From Candidatus Mnemosynella biddleae (lineage in GTDB: Archaea; Halobacteriota; Archaeoglobi; Mnemosynellales; Mnemosynellaceae): 64,000 bases of DNA. Both the position numbers and the translations under genes were made by a program. Where the stretch lies: the NCBI GenBank assembly GCA_002011165.2, contig MTMI02000010.1, positions 161,808 through 225,807 of the forward strand, given 5' to 3'. Shown here in pieces: positions 53,282-62,035 of this stretch. The first letter of the stretch is position 1; every line of letters begins with the position of its first letter. The notes beneath the pieces were generated by a model. It did no database searches and was not told the DNA's origin. It worked only from the letters and a program-made list of their open reading frames with translations.

Positions 53282-53676
53282 CGTAATCACCTTCAATTTA
53301 TTATGATATTTTTAGAAGTTCATGAATTTAAAATTATTTTACAACTTTTGAAACAACGAAAAATTATTCCCAAAAACTATAGCAAAAAAGCAGGAAATTA
53401 CAACACTATGTGCTGAAAAAATCAAATAAAGTTGAGGATAACTTTGTTTGGGTTTCTTTTCTCGCAATAGGATCGAGAGGATTCGGACATAGACGTTCTA
53501 GCAACCACGAATTATGATTCATTCAAAAGCTCAGATTTTTGGTTGAAAAAGCAGAGCCTATTATTGCATGTATTATGTTGCAAAAGCACTCCTGAGTTTG
53601 AAAGATAGCATTCGAGTTTTCTAAACATCCTTTTTTGTTTTCTATTATTGATTTTTTAAAGATTCCTGAATCTAAT
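53282..53676. other. Intergenic stretch, nothing recognised
   Basis: 395 bp, A+T rich, no supported frame, RNA gene or clear repeat. A TATA-like run (TTTAAAATTATTTT, near 53327-53340) is probably part of the rfbA promoter. Confidence 0.5.
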
Positions 53677-54265
53677 TCACAGATCCTCTATAACTCTTAT
53701 CGCATTACCGGACACATCGGCACCCAGCCACATAACATCTACAAGTTTTTCCAGAGCTTTTAACCCTTCACTTTTTGAAATCAATCCTGTTTTAACCGCT
53801 CGACCAAAATACCCACTGATCCGATAACTTCAAGACCAAAATCCAGTGCGAACTTTCTGGCATCTGAATCGTCCGAGAGAACAGGAACCTTCAAAGCTCT
53901 AGCCAATAGAATTGCACTCGCCTCGCCATGATGAATTCCAACTTTCTCAGCAAGTGAATTTGCATCTGGTGGATCTTCAACAACTTTCATCCAGAGTGAG
54001 CATTTTCAATAATAAAAGCATCAGGCTTACCTTTTTCCCTCCCTCTGTCAATAACCTCAACCTTCACAGTTCTCGGAACTATTATTTCCTCAAAAATTTC
54101 TTTAAGCAAACTCAACCTTCCAATCTTCGCTAAGTGGATTGGAGGCCCAGCATTGCTGACAGCACTCATTTCATGGCCCACTCTAAATCCTTCCTCCTTA
54201 CTCAGCCTCTCTATCTCCTCGACCATCTCTTTAGGCAGTCTGACAGACGCAGTAACCATCTTCAC
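53677..54265 (-). pseudogene. Fused and frameshifted antitoxin/DUF3368 toxin
   Basis: The start is a truncated RHH antitoxin (TASVRLPKEMVEEIERLSKE) that runs after about 30 residues into the N-terminus of a DUF3368 PIN-like protein (AVSNAGPPIHLAKIGRL), as if a deletion joined them. The toxin frame breaks near 53990 and again near 53810; the true end (GLKALEKLVDVMWLGADVSG... IRVIEDL) is readable in the third frame to the stop at 53677. No active product expected. Confidence 0.8.
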
Positions 54266-54413
54266 AATTGCGTCTTAATGTGAAGTATACTTAAACTTTT
54301 GGTTTGGAATGAAAGACGTATGCTGATATAACGAAACCACCTCGCAAGAGCTATATGTCTACTGTAAAACAGAACCGAGAGAACATAAAAATGCGATAGA
54401 GAATATCTGAAAA

Positions 54414-54766
54414 TCATCTGAACAGTTTTAAAAACTCCTTAGCAGAGACTATTTTTATCCTTCCAAGTTCTCCGATTCTCAGAGGATGATTATCTCCACT
54501 GACCAAAAATTCAGCTCCACTCTCTACTGCACTCTGGATATTCTCGTAATTTCTTCAATAACTTCCCTCGAACTAACCTCAGCCCTCTCTAATATGCCCT
54601 TTATTTTAGGATATTCGAAGACTCTGGAAATCTCTCTCAGAATTTCTTTCCGAAATAAAACCTCAATTTTTCCGCTTGTAAAGAGTTCGTTGAACTCCTT
54701 GCTCAGTATTTTGTTAAAGAATATTGAAACCCTTAAAAAACTATCTTTGTTTTCTTGCCCGCTCAA
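54414..54766 (-). pseudogene. Broken PIN-domain toxin
   Basis: The middle (KIEVLFRKEILREISRVFEY) and, in another frame after about 54528, the end (SAVESGAEFLVSGDNHPL... SAKEFLKLF) belong to a PIN toxin of the putative-toxin/PilT group. The N-terminal catalytic DTN motif is absent and a shift occurs near residue 78. Overlaps the AbrB remnant upstream by 26 bases. Confidence 0.75.
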
Positions 54767-54965
54767 CAGCCTCCTCTATCAATGCATCGATGTTAAGATC
54801 TTCTTTTTCAACAGTAGACGATATCTTAGAACTTATTTCAGGAATACTCAGCCCCTCCACTTTTCTGAGAACGATCTCATCGCCTCTCACAATAACTGCC
54901 AGCTTTCCACCAGAAGATATACCTAATGCATCCCTAACTTCTTTTGTCAACTTATGTAAACTCAA
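54741..54965 (-). pseudogene. AbrB-type antitoxin with damaged N-terminus
   Basis: 74 aa readable from ATG 54965. TKEVRDALGISSGGKLAVIV and the acidic C-terminal helix (DALIEEAVERARKQR) match AbrB antitoxins, but the normal N-terminal strand (SSKGQIVIP type) is replaced by MSLHKL. The gene overlaps the 3' end of the epimerase gene by 14 bases, so its original 5' end may have been lost. Confidence 0.6.
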
Positions 54966-55839
54966 GAATCCCCTTCAAATCTCTCCCTAAATCAGTTTTC
55001 GGTTCAAATCCAAGCTTTCTAGCTTTTGAGATATCTGCACAGCTCCTTCTTATATCTCCCTTACGGGGCTTGTCAAAAACTGGTTCACCGTTGATTCCAC
55101 CGATCTCCATAATAATTTCAGCAAGCTCTAAAATAGAGGTCTCTCTTCCTGTTCCAACATTATAAGCTTCTCCATTCTTCCCTCTCTTCAAAGCCATCTC
55201 TATGAAATCAGCCACATCTCTAACGTGCACAAAGTCTCTCGTCTGTTTTCCATCTCCGTAAATCACCGGGGGTAGTTTTTGCTTAACCCTCGAAATGAAT
55301 TTGGTTATGACGCCAGAATATGGATTGTTTGGATCCATTCTTGCTGAGAAAACATTAAACGGCCTAATGATGACAGTATGAATCCTATCCGAGAAAACTT
55401 TGCAATAGTATTCTCCAGCGAGCTTGCTAACTCCATAAGGAGAAATCGGACTCTTCGGATGTTTTTCATCAATCGGAACGTATTGCGGATTTCCGTAAAC
55501 CGCTGCTGATGAAACGTAAACGAATCTCTCAACCCCATAGTCAGAGCAAGCCTTTAAGAGGTTAATCGTCGCAATAACATTATTTTCAGCATCGTAAACA
55601 GGATCATTCCAGCTGTTCTCAACAGAGACCTGAGCCGCCAGATGAATGACAGCATTCACATCCTTAACAACATTTCTCACGAACTCATAATCCCTTAAAT
55701 CACCTTGAATAACTAAATCTTTCAACTCTTTAATTGAGCAATCCCTCAAATCAACTCCAAGAGCATCGCATTCATCTGCGAACCTTTCCAGAACGTATGA
55801 GCCAATTTGTCCGCTTGCTCCAGTGACCAAAACTCTCAT
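54952..55839 (-). CDS. galE: UDP-glucose 4-epimerase-like SDR protein
   Basis: 295 aa. TGASGQIGSYVLERF cofactor loop, VIHLAAQVSVENS, VSSAAVYGNP, SPYGVSKLAGEYY (YxxxK intact), and TRDFVHVRDVAD. Intact between decayed toxin-antitoxin genes. Substrate unknown (UDP-Glc/Gal or UDP-HexNAc). Confidence 0.85.
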   Translation of the reverse strand: MRVLVTGASGQIGSYVLERFADECDALGVDLRDCSIKELKDLVIQGDLRDYEFVRNVVKDVNAVIHLAAQVSVENSWNDPVYDAENNVIATINLLKACSDYGVERFVYVSSAAVYGNPQYVPIDEKHPKSPISPYGVSKLAGEYYCKVFSDRIHTVIIRPFNVFSARMDPNNPYSGVITKFISRVKQKLPPVIYGDGKQTRDFVHVRDVADFIEMALKRGKNGEAYNVGTGRETSILELAEIIMEIGGINGEPVFDKPRKGDIRRSCADISKARKLGFEPKTDLGRDLKGILEFT

Positions 55840-55901
55840 ATGAGAGATTTACTGATTTTAATGAACTTATTATTTCCGAATCAGTTTGAATAGTCATCTA
55901 C

Positions 55902-56300
55902 CTACTTAACAAATTCTGTGTGATCCCAATTTTTCTTTGCGATCTCCCATTGCCTTTCATCGCTCGTCAAAAAGCTGTTAACTTCTTTGCCTGCGCCAGA
56001 TATAGAGCGTCGTAAACAGTTATTTTTCTTCCATTGATATTTCTATAGCATTATCGAGATACTTCTCACATGGCTCAGAAACCACAACATCCTTGAGCTT
56101 TTTCAGTGCCTCAAACATTGTTTGCATCTTCACGCGATGTCTCTTTATGAAGCACGTGATGTTTCCAAATCGCATTTAGAAACTTCTATCAGAGCCAGCG
56201 TTAAAGAATGCGACTCATCTACAAATATTTCCTGACTTTTTTCCCAGTTGTCCTCTCTGAGAACGTATTTAGCCAGCGATGAAGCATCAATTACTCTCAC
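55902..56300 (-). pseudogene. Frameshifted VapC toxin
   Basis: Start GTG at 56300 gives VRVIDASSLAKYVLREDNW, a VapC N-terminus, but the frame fails near 56170 and again near 56020. The end is typical of the group (AKKNWDHTEFVK, stop at 55902). Its antitoxin lies directly upstream and is also broken. Confidence 0.8.
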
Positions 56301-56515
56301 GATCGTTCCTCACATATCTTCTTGCGGTACCTTTTCTCGCTCTTGGTAAACTTGCAAGTATCGCATCTATTTCTTCCAAGGTTTTCTTCCTTTTACATTC
56401 TCTGACTTTCGCTTCTATGAACTTTCCTTATCTCTTCACTCCAGTTAATTTCAATTTCTTTCATACTCTCCTTAAGTTCCTTTGGAATTCTAAAACTGAT
56501 AACATTATGAGACAA
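56287..56515 (-). pseudogene. Frameshifted VapB antitoxin
   Basis: From TTG 56515: LSHNVISFRIPKELKESMKE, then NWSEEIRK; after that the frame shifts near 56420 and continues as FIEAKVRECKRKKTLEEIDA... GTARRYVRNDRE, the standard tail of this antitoxin family. Partner of the broken VapC downstream. Confidence 0.8.
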
Positions 56516-56597
56516 CTTGTTGTATTACCGTTGTGTAAACGTTTCTGTATTACTATACCTTCTATCACTTAAAGCAGATCATTAGCTCTTATTGCAC

Positions 56598-57007
56598 TTA
56601 CCAGATCCTCGTGACACCGGAAATTTTCTCGAAATCTAAATCATTAGTTACCATCTTTACCATTGCAAAATCTCAAAGCGCATGAAGCGTGAATGGCATC
56701 CCTCGGCATTACGTTAAAGTTTTTAATTATCTCCTGAGCCCTTAATAGAATTCCAAAATCCACAGAAACAATTTTGAGATTTGGGAAACTTAAGAGCTCT
56801 ACCAGCTACCAAACTCTCATCTCTTCCAGCATATTTTCGAATGGCATAAACTACTTCGTCCCATGTTAACGTGGATGTATAACCCTCTACCTCTCCCTTG
56901 GCCAGTTTAATCAGATACTCTCTGGCCTTTCTGACTTCGCTGATTGTTTCCTCATAAATCTGAGGTAAAATGAATACGTTTGCATCAAAGTAAAACATCT
57001 TCATCAA
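56598..57007 (-). pseudogene. Frameshifted PIN-domain toxin
   Basis: MFYFDANVFILPQIYEE and TLTWDEVVYAIRKYAG are intact (catalytic D and E), then the frame slips near residue 72 and later near 56660, where VMPRDAIHASCALRF and TNDLDFEKISGVTRI can be read in other frames. The last helix and acidic residue are thus out of frame. Confidence 0.8.
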
Positions 57008-57249
57008 CCTGTCTGTAATAATCTTCTTTTAGCTTTTTCAAATCAACAAGCCCGGATTGCTTTTTCTTCACAAGCGAACGCCACTCCTCCACAAAATCTA
57101 CACCGGATTTCTCCGGTTTTATTACAATTTCATCTTTTCTGACCTCAAACACAACTTTGGTTCCTCCCCTAATTCCGAATTTTTCCCTGATATCTTTCGG
57201 TAGGGTTACTTGGCCTTTCTTACCAATATTCGAATTCTTACCATATGGT
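56985..57249 (-). pseudogene. AbrB-type antitoxin with damaged 5' end
   Basis: Readable as NIGKKGQVTLPKDIREKFGI... KVVFEVRKDEIVIKPEKSG and a charged C-terminus ending DEDVLL. The ATG at 57249 (MVRIRI) is out of frame with the body by one base, so the gene needs a shift near 57235 to be whole. Overlaps the start of the PIN gene by about 20 bases. Confidence 0.65.
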
Positions 57250-57314
57250 ATGAATTAATAGTATTCTTAAAAACATTATCTATCCTTTAAAGAGCATCTG
57301 AAGATGATGTCGTT

Positions 57315-58063
57315 TCATCTCATCATCTCAAGAAGCACCAGTACTCCAATGATGAGAATCGTCACATTAATGACTTTCTTTAGCTTATCAACATCTATTT
57401 TTGAGCTCATGTAAGACCCCAGATAGACACCGGGAAGAGTCCCCGCAATCAGAACCAAAGCTAAATGATAATCTATGTTCCCAAGAAATGCATAGTTTAA
57501 AGAGCTCAGCGAGGAAAGAACCAAGCTGTAGAATAGAGTGATGCCTACGACCTCTCTTGGAGACACTCTGGCAAGATTCATCAAAGCGAAGCTGACTATG
57601 ACTCCGGCACCAACTGAAGTGAACTGAACTGTTAAACCAACGATGAATCCAAGAATATAGAGATATTGCATCCTTGGTCTTAGCCAAGAGTGAAATTCTC
57701 TTCTGGTCAAACTCAGAAAAGCGCTGACAACCAAGATCACTCCGAGAAGAAGTTTGAGATAGTGGTTTAGAGTGTTCTCATCTACAGTTCTTAGAAGAAC
57801 GGAACCAATGAGAATTGCGGGCAAACTACAGCAAAAAGCCTTAAACCGATATCAAACCTGATCTTCTCTTTTCTGTGATGAAAGATGACACCAAAAACTT
57901 TGGTAAAAGCTGCATACAGCAAATCAGTTCCGACCGCAATAAGAGGCTCAACTCTGAGGAAGATAAGAGAAGGAGTCATTAAGGCTCCTCCCCCAATTCC
58001 AGTCAGCCCAACCAAAAAACCAACAATAAAACCAAGAGATGCAAATAAAAGCATTGAAAACAC
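57315..58063 (-). pseudogene. TauE/SafE-family exporter interrupted by one frameshift
   Basis: The N-terminal half (58063-57791, FIVGFLVGLTGIGGGALMTPSLI) and the C-terminal half (57824-57315, FTSVGAGVIVSFALMNL) are both excellent TauE/SafE halves with about eight TM helices in total. They are joined by a single-base shift around 57835 (GLRLFA|SLPAILIG). Either recent inactivation or a sequencing error. Sits directly after APS kinase, which fits sulfur-compound transport. Confidence 0.85.
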
Positions 58064-58609
58064 CTACGGAAGAAATCCAAGTTCTCTGGCTTTTCTTAAA
58101 ACCTCTTCGGCCTCCTCTTCCGGAGTCATCTTTGAGGTATCAACAACAACCTCTGGATTCTCCGGCTCCTCATAAACTCCATTATAACCGGTCAATCCCC
58201 TGATCTCTCCTCGCATAGCCTTCTTATAAAGACCCTTTGGGTCCCTTTGAATTCTTACTTCGAGCGGTGCATAAACATACACTTCAATGAAATTCCTTAT
58301 TTCCTTTCTCGCATACTCTCTGATAGCTTTATAGGGAGATATGAGGGAGACTATCGCTATAATGCCATTTCTTGAAAGAAGTTTGGCCATGTGAATGACT
58401 ATTCTGTTGTGCATTTCCCTTGCTTCCCTGCTGAATCCTAAATCTGGATAGAGAGTTCTCCTCAGAATATCTCCATCTAAAATCTCCACCCTGTATCCAC
58501 TTTCTTTGAGCTCTTTCTCCAGAGCGCTCGCTAGAGTTGTCTTACCCGCACCGCTTGGACCTGTAAGCCATACTGTAAAACCTCTCTCCAAGTTTTTCCA
58601 CGTGCTCAT
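58064..58609 (-). CDS. cysC: Adenylylsulfate kinase
   Basis: 181 aa. P-loop WLTGPSGAGKTTLA, DGDILRRTLYPDLGFS, and the lid YAPLEVRIQRDPKGLYKKA, followed by TGYNGVYEEPENPEVVVDT. Phosphorylates APS to PAPS, used for sulfation or assimilation. Overlaps the AP-superfamily gene by 4 bases, so PAPS-dependent surface chemistry is possible. Confidence 0.95.
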   Translation of the reverse strand: MSTWKNLERGFTVWLTGPSGAGKTTLASALEKELKESGYRVEILDGDILRRTLYPDLGFSREAREMHNRIVIHMAKLLSRNGIIAIVSLISPYKAIREYARKEIRNFIEVYVYAPLEVRIQRDPKGLYKKAMRGEIRGLTGYNGVYEEPENPEVVVDTSKMTPEEEAEEVLRKARELGFLP

Positions 58610-60006
58610 ATCAAGCTTCTCCCCCTCAAAACTTTTCTCACTCCAAACAGTCTGAGCACCGTTGGAGCGAAATCATATATTGTTAATCTCATATTTCTTG
58701 AGCTCTCCATCTCAGGAAGATAGAGGGAGAACACACCATCCTCGCTATGAACCGCGTCATCAGGACCCAGATCATTTTCCAATAAGTAGGGTATTTCATA
58801 TCCCAGAGTTCCCGCAGCTCTCCAACTCAGATTATCGAAGTAGACCATCAAGTCTGGCTTATCTCCATTGACAACTGGATAGATCTCCTCAGGATAGAAT
58901 ACCTCGGTGTCCCATTTCTCACCGTTGGGACCCCTTACACCCCTTATCATCTCGGCGACCTCATCCCTGACTTTCTCATATTCCTCTGCTCTGATTATTC
59001 CATGTGGCTCCCTCCCTTCCACATTCAGAAAAACTCTGGAATAATATCCTCCCCAAGCCCAAGCTATTGTTCTGCTCCAATCAACATCAAGCTCCTCAAA
59101 CTTGACCTGTCTTCCCTCCTCGAGTATCTCGGGATTTCTGATCTTCAGAAGTCCCTCCTCAATCAACCACTGATTTATTGCAAAAGCTCCTTTCATTGCT
59201 TTTATTCCGTGATCGGAGACCATCATAACGGCAGTTTCATCCAGATCCAGAAGCTCTAAAATTTTACCTACCTCCTTATCGAGCAACTTGTAGTAATCGA
59301 TGATCACATTCCTGTAAGGATTGTCATCTCCGGGATAGAGATGGTGATGTTCATCAAAATACTTCCAGAAAGCGTGATGCACTCTATCCAATCCAATCTC
59401 AACAAACTGGAAATAATCCCAGTCTTTCTCCTCAATTAAATATCGAATGACCTCAAATCTTTTTTCGGTCATCTCCCACAGTTTCTCTTTAACCTCATCC
59501 CTATTCTCCTTTCTAAACACCACATCGAAGATGTACTCTCCAGCAACTCTCTCAATTTCACTCTTGAGTTCTTTTGGATACGTGTACTCAGATGAAGCAT
59601 CTGGAGTTATGAAACAGCTGATGAGCCACCCATTTATCTTCTTTGGCGGATAACTCGGAGGAACTCCAACCAAAATCGATTTCTTATCTTTCTCCGCTAT
59701 ATAATCCCAAACACCTGGCTCTTTCACCATCAAACTATGAGCAATCCAGACCTCATTGTAAGTTCCTCCTTTTCTGTGTCTGAATCCATACAATCCAAGT
59801 TCCCCAGGTGTTTTTCCAGTAGCCATTACCATCCATGCTGGAATCGTGATGGCAGGAATGGTGCTCCTCATAGGACCATAAATCGATCTTTCGACAAGCC
59901 ACTGAATATTGGGCAGATCCTCCAAAAATCTTCCAAACAAAAATTCTGGTGGAGCCGAGTCAAGACCGATAACAAAAACTTTCTTCACCTTTTCCGTTCC
60001 TTCCAT
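58606..60006 (-). CDS. Alkaline-phosphatase-superfamily (nucleotide pyrophosphatase-like) protein
   Basis: 466 aa. GLDSAPPEF metal ligand, nucleophile Thr in AITIPAWMVMATG, MMVSDHGIKAMKGA and DAVHSEDGVFSLY (His). No signal peptide, so cytosolic. Paralogous to 39617-41140. Coupling to APS kinase is seen in other archaea and hints at a nucleotide-sulfate or phospho-sugar substrate; this is inference. Confidence 0.85.
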   Translation of the reverse strand: MEGTEKVKKVFVIGLDSAPPEFLFGRFLEDLPNIQWLVERSIYGPMRSTIPAITIPAWMVMATGKTPGELGLYGFRHRKGGTYNEVWIAHSLMVKEPGVWDYIAEKDKKSILVGVPPSYPPKKINGWLISCFITPDASSEYTYPKELKSEIERVAGEYIFDVVFRKENRDEVKEKLWEMTEKRFEVIRYLIEEKDWDYFQFVEIGLDRVHHAFWKYFDEHHHLYPGDDNPYRNVIIDYYKLLDKEVGKILELLDLDETAVMMVSDHGIKAMKGAFAINQWLIEEGLLKIRNPEILEEGRQVKFEELDVDWSRTIAWAWGGYYSRVFLNVEGREPHGIIRAEEYEKVRDEVAEMIRGVRGPNGEKWDTEVFYPEEIYPVVNGDKPDLMVYFDNLSWRAAGTLGYEIPYLLENDLGPDDAVHSEDGVFSLYLPEMESSRNMRLTIYDFAPTVLRLFGVRKVLRGRSLI

Positions 60007-60957
60007 TCAAACACCTCCAAAATGAGCTCTAATTATCTCTAAAGCTTCCTCAACCCCCTTCTTCTCACATATACATCCCAAAACTTCCCTTTTTCCTCCA
60101 GCAGAAAATCCCTTAGCCTTAAGTTCTTTTATTACCTTGAGCAAATCTATTCTTTCCACCATTCTAGGAGAGACCCTGAAGTAGAGTTGAGCCTTTCCGT
60201 GAAAATCACTGTTGATAACCAAAGCCCCATCGTAACCCATTTCCCAAACTGCTTTCCTTGCAACCTTGGAAATTATATTGAGAGGACTTGAAAACTCGAT
60301 GAGAGCTACGTTGTCTTCTTTTTCAACATTTAAAATAGCGTTTTCTATAGCATTTTTTATTTCCTCAACTTTTTTAATCCATGGCTCATAAGTTAAGAGT
60401 TCCCTTGCTGAATTTTCAAGCATTACTCTAACGGCTTCCTCCACACCCTCCCGATCCATAGATATGTAATTTGAATCTATGAGTTCAACAAGTCTTAGAG
60501 CTTCTTTTTCTGAAAGATTTTCTCGAGCAAGAAGCTCTCTTACCTTAGGAATTTCAAAAGCTTTAGTGCCTGCATCTCCTATAGTACCAAGAGCGCTCCA
60601 TGAGTTCCAGATATCGAAATATCTGGAAATAACAAAAGAAGTGGAAAGAGTTTCTTCACCGCTGAGTGCTGGATTTATCTGCTTCACCAGCGGATTTTCA
60701 ATTCTCTCCTGAGGATGATGATCTATGAAAATGGTGTCCTTTTCTATCTTTTCAACCTCGCTTGGAAGATTCAGATCAAGGATGTAAACTCTTTCCGCTT
60801 CCTCTACTGCTCTCTTAATCCTCTCATCAAAACGAAACTCTCCAATAGGTGGAGAGAGATTGAAAAGATTCTCTAAATTGAGAGCTTTAATTAGTAAAGC
60901 CGCAGAGGTTATTCCATCTGTGTCCCAGTGGTGAATAACCACCATAAACTTTTCCAC
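60007..60957 (-). CDS. DHH-family phosphoesterase
   Basis: 316 aa (GTG start; MVV at 60945 is an alternative). HHWDTDGITSAALL, VYILDLNLP, and FIDHHPQE give the DHH metal site; a DHHA1-like C-terminus ends in GFSAGGKREVLGC. Similar archaeal proteins act as single-strand nucleases or oligonucleotide phosphodiesterases. One base from the AP-family start. Confidence 0.87.
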   Translation of the reverse strand: MEKFMVVIHHWDTDGITSAALLIKALNLENLFNLSPPIGEFRFDERIKRAVEEAERVYILDLNLPSEVEKIEKDTIFIDHHPQERIENPLVKQINPALSGEETLSTSFVISRYFDIWNSWSALGTIGDAGTKAFEIPKVRELLARENLSEKEALRLVELIDSNYISMDREGVEEAVRVMLENSARELLTYEPWIKKVEEIKNAIENAILNVEKEDNVALIEFSSPLNIISKVARKAVWEMGYDGALVINSDFHGKAQLYFRVSPRMVERIDLLKVIKELKAKGFSAGGKREVLGCICEKKGVEEALEIIRAHFGGV

Positions 60958-61123
60958 TCCATAAAAGGATTTTTAAACTCGTTTATTACTCTGTAAAACT
61001 CCAGAAGTTGCTCGTTTAAGTGTTCTCCCCCTGAGTTTGGAAGAAGCCACCCTTCTAGTCGGTTTTCTTCCATGTGGTTTGGAGACCATGGTCTTCACCT
61101 TAAAAATTTTTAAAAGTATAGTT

Positions 61124-61357
61124 TTAATCGAGATAGCCCAGAGCACGGAGCCTTTCCTTAACTTTTTCTTCCTCCTCCTCGCTGAAGACTTCTTCCTTCT
61201 CCTCCTCTTCGAGACTTGCGAGGACCTCTCTCAACACATATGTAACGTAGTCCGAGACCGAAGTGAATCCGGTTCCTTCAATTCTCTTCTTTATCTTCTC
61301 ATAGAGTGGCTTTGGTATGGAGACCGTAGTGTATTTCTTCTCCTTCTCATCATTCAC
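61124..61357 (-). CDS. RHH-type regulator of archaeal CopG family
   Basis: 77 aa from GTG 61357, with GAGAGGTG upstream; the longer open frame back to 61540 is not supported. KKYTTVSIPKPLYEKIKKRI, then GFTSVSDYVTYVLREVL is the RHH core, followed by a Glu-rich linker and VKERLRALGYLD. This form is often found near sulfate-activation and AP-family genes in archaea. Confidence 0.8.
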   Translation of the reverse strand: MNDEKEKKYTTVSIPKPLYEKIKKRIEGTGFTSVSDYVTYVLREVLASLEEEEKEEVFSEEEEEKVKERLRALGYLD

Positions 61358-61428
61358 GGGAAACACCTCTCTTAATGATATGTAATGTATTTTAATTAAG
61401 AAATATATAAATGTGTCGAGAAGAATAA

Positions 61429-61731
61429 TCATCTTCCAATTTTCAAATATAGCAAAAGAGCTGGCACAGCCAGATAAATTACGAATTCGAAGATAATTAA
61501 AAAGTGGAAGAAATTGAGCAAAGAGATGACAATTAACCAAACCATGAAATATCCTGCTCCGATGTAAGTGAGAGATGAGATTAAAATTATTGTGGTTATA
61601 AAGCCTGTGAGTTTGGTCAAAAAAAGAAGAGAGGGCTCCAAAAAACCTGTGAACAGCAGTACAAACAGTATCAATCCCAAGATTATACCGTTTACAACAT
61701 CGTCAAGTTCTTCGGAGAGAGTTGTAAGCAT
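61429..61731 (-). CDS. Small multi-pass membrane protein
   Basis: 100 aa, three hydrophobic segments (about 13-38, 40-70, 74-96). ATG after a short A+T-rich leader. No family recognised; the hydrophobicity pattern is the only support. Confidence 0.5.
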   Translation of the reverse strand: MLTTLSEELDDVVNGIILGLILFVLLFTGFLEPSLLFLTKLTGFITTIILISSLTYIGAGYFMVWLIVISLLNFFHFLIIFEFVIYLAVPALLLYLKIGR

Positions 61732-61918
61732 TTCAACCCAAAGTTAGTTTTTATTTTTCCTTACTTATTTAAATTTAGGCAAGAATATGTGACGCATAGG
61801 TTCTCTTTTGTCTCCAAAGAAGCAAATCCACACCTAAAAGCTTAAAAAGGTGAAGAAAAAGTAGAGTATAAACCGAAGGATACGATCAACGAAAAGCGGA
61901 GAGTGGATGTGATTCTTT

Positions 61919-62002
61919 GCGGGGGTTGCCGAGCTGGACAAAGGCGCCAGATTCAGGGTCTGGTCCCGTAGGGGTCCGGGGGTTCAAATCCCCTCCCCCG
62001 CA
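61919..62002 (+). tRNA. tRNA-Leu (anticodon CAG)
   Basis: 84 nt. Acceptor GCGGGGG/CCCCCGC, discriminator A; anticodon arm CCAGA-TTCAGGG-TCTGG with CAG at 61954-61956; long variable arm (TCCCGTAGGGG region) as in class II tRNAs; T arm GGGG-GTTCAAAT-CCCC. Its last 40 bases recur at 14831-14870, marking this tRNA species as the provirus integration target. Confidence 0.95.
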
Positions 62003-62035
62003 TAGGATTTAAAGTGAGAAAAAGGTGAGAAACTG

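Noticed and set aside
60909..61073. 54-codon minus-strand frame (MEENRLEGWLLPNSGG...) overlapping the DHH gene start
   Set aside because: The frame looks protein-like but overlaps a conserved gene by 49 bases and has no clear ribosome-binding site; left uncalled.
14895..61918. The whole 47 kb between the two tRNA-Leu copies as one genomic island
   Set aside because: The intact tRNA is on the wrong side for a 3'-end insertion, no integrase is inside, and the content is mostly ordinary envelope and glycan genes.
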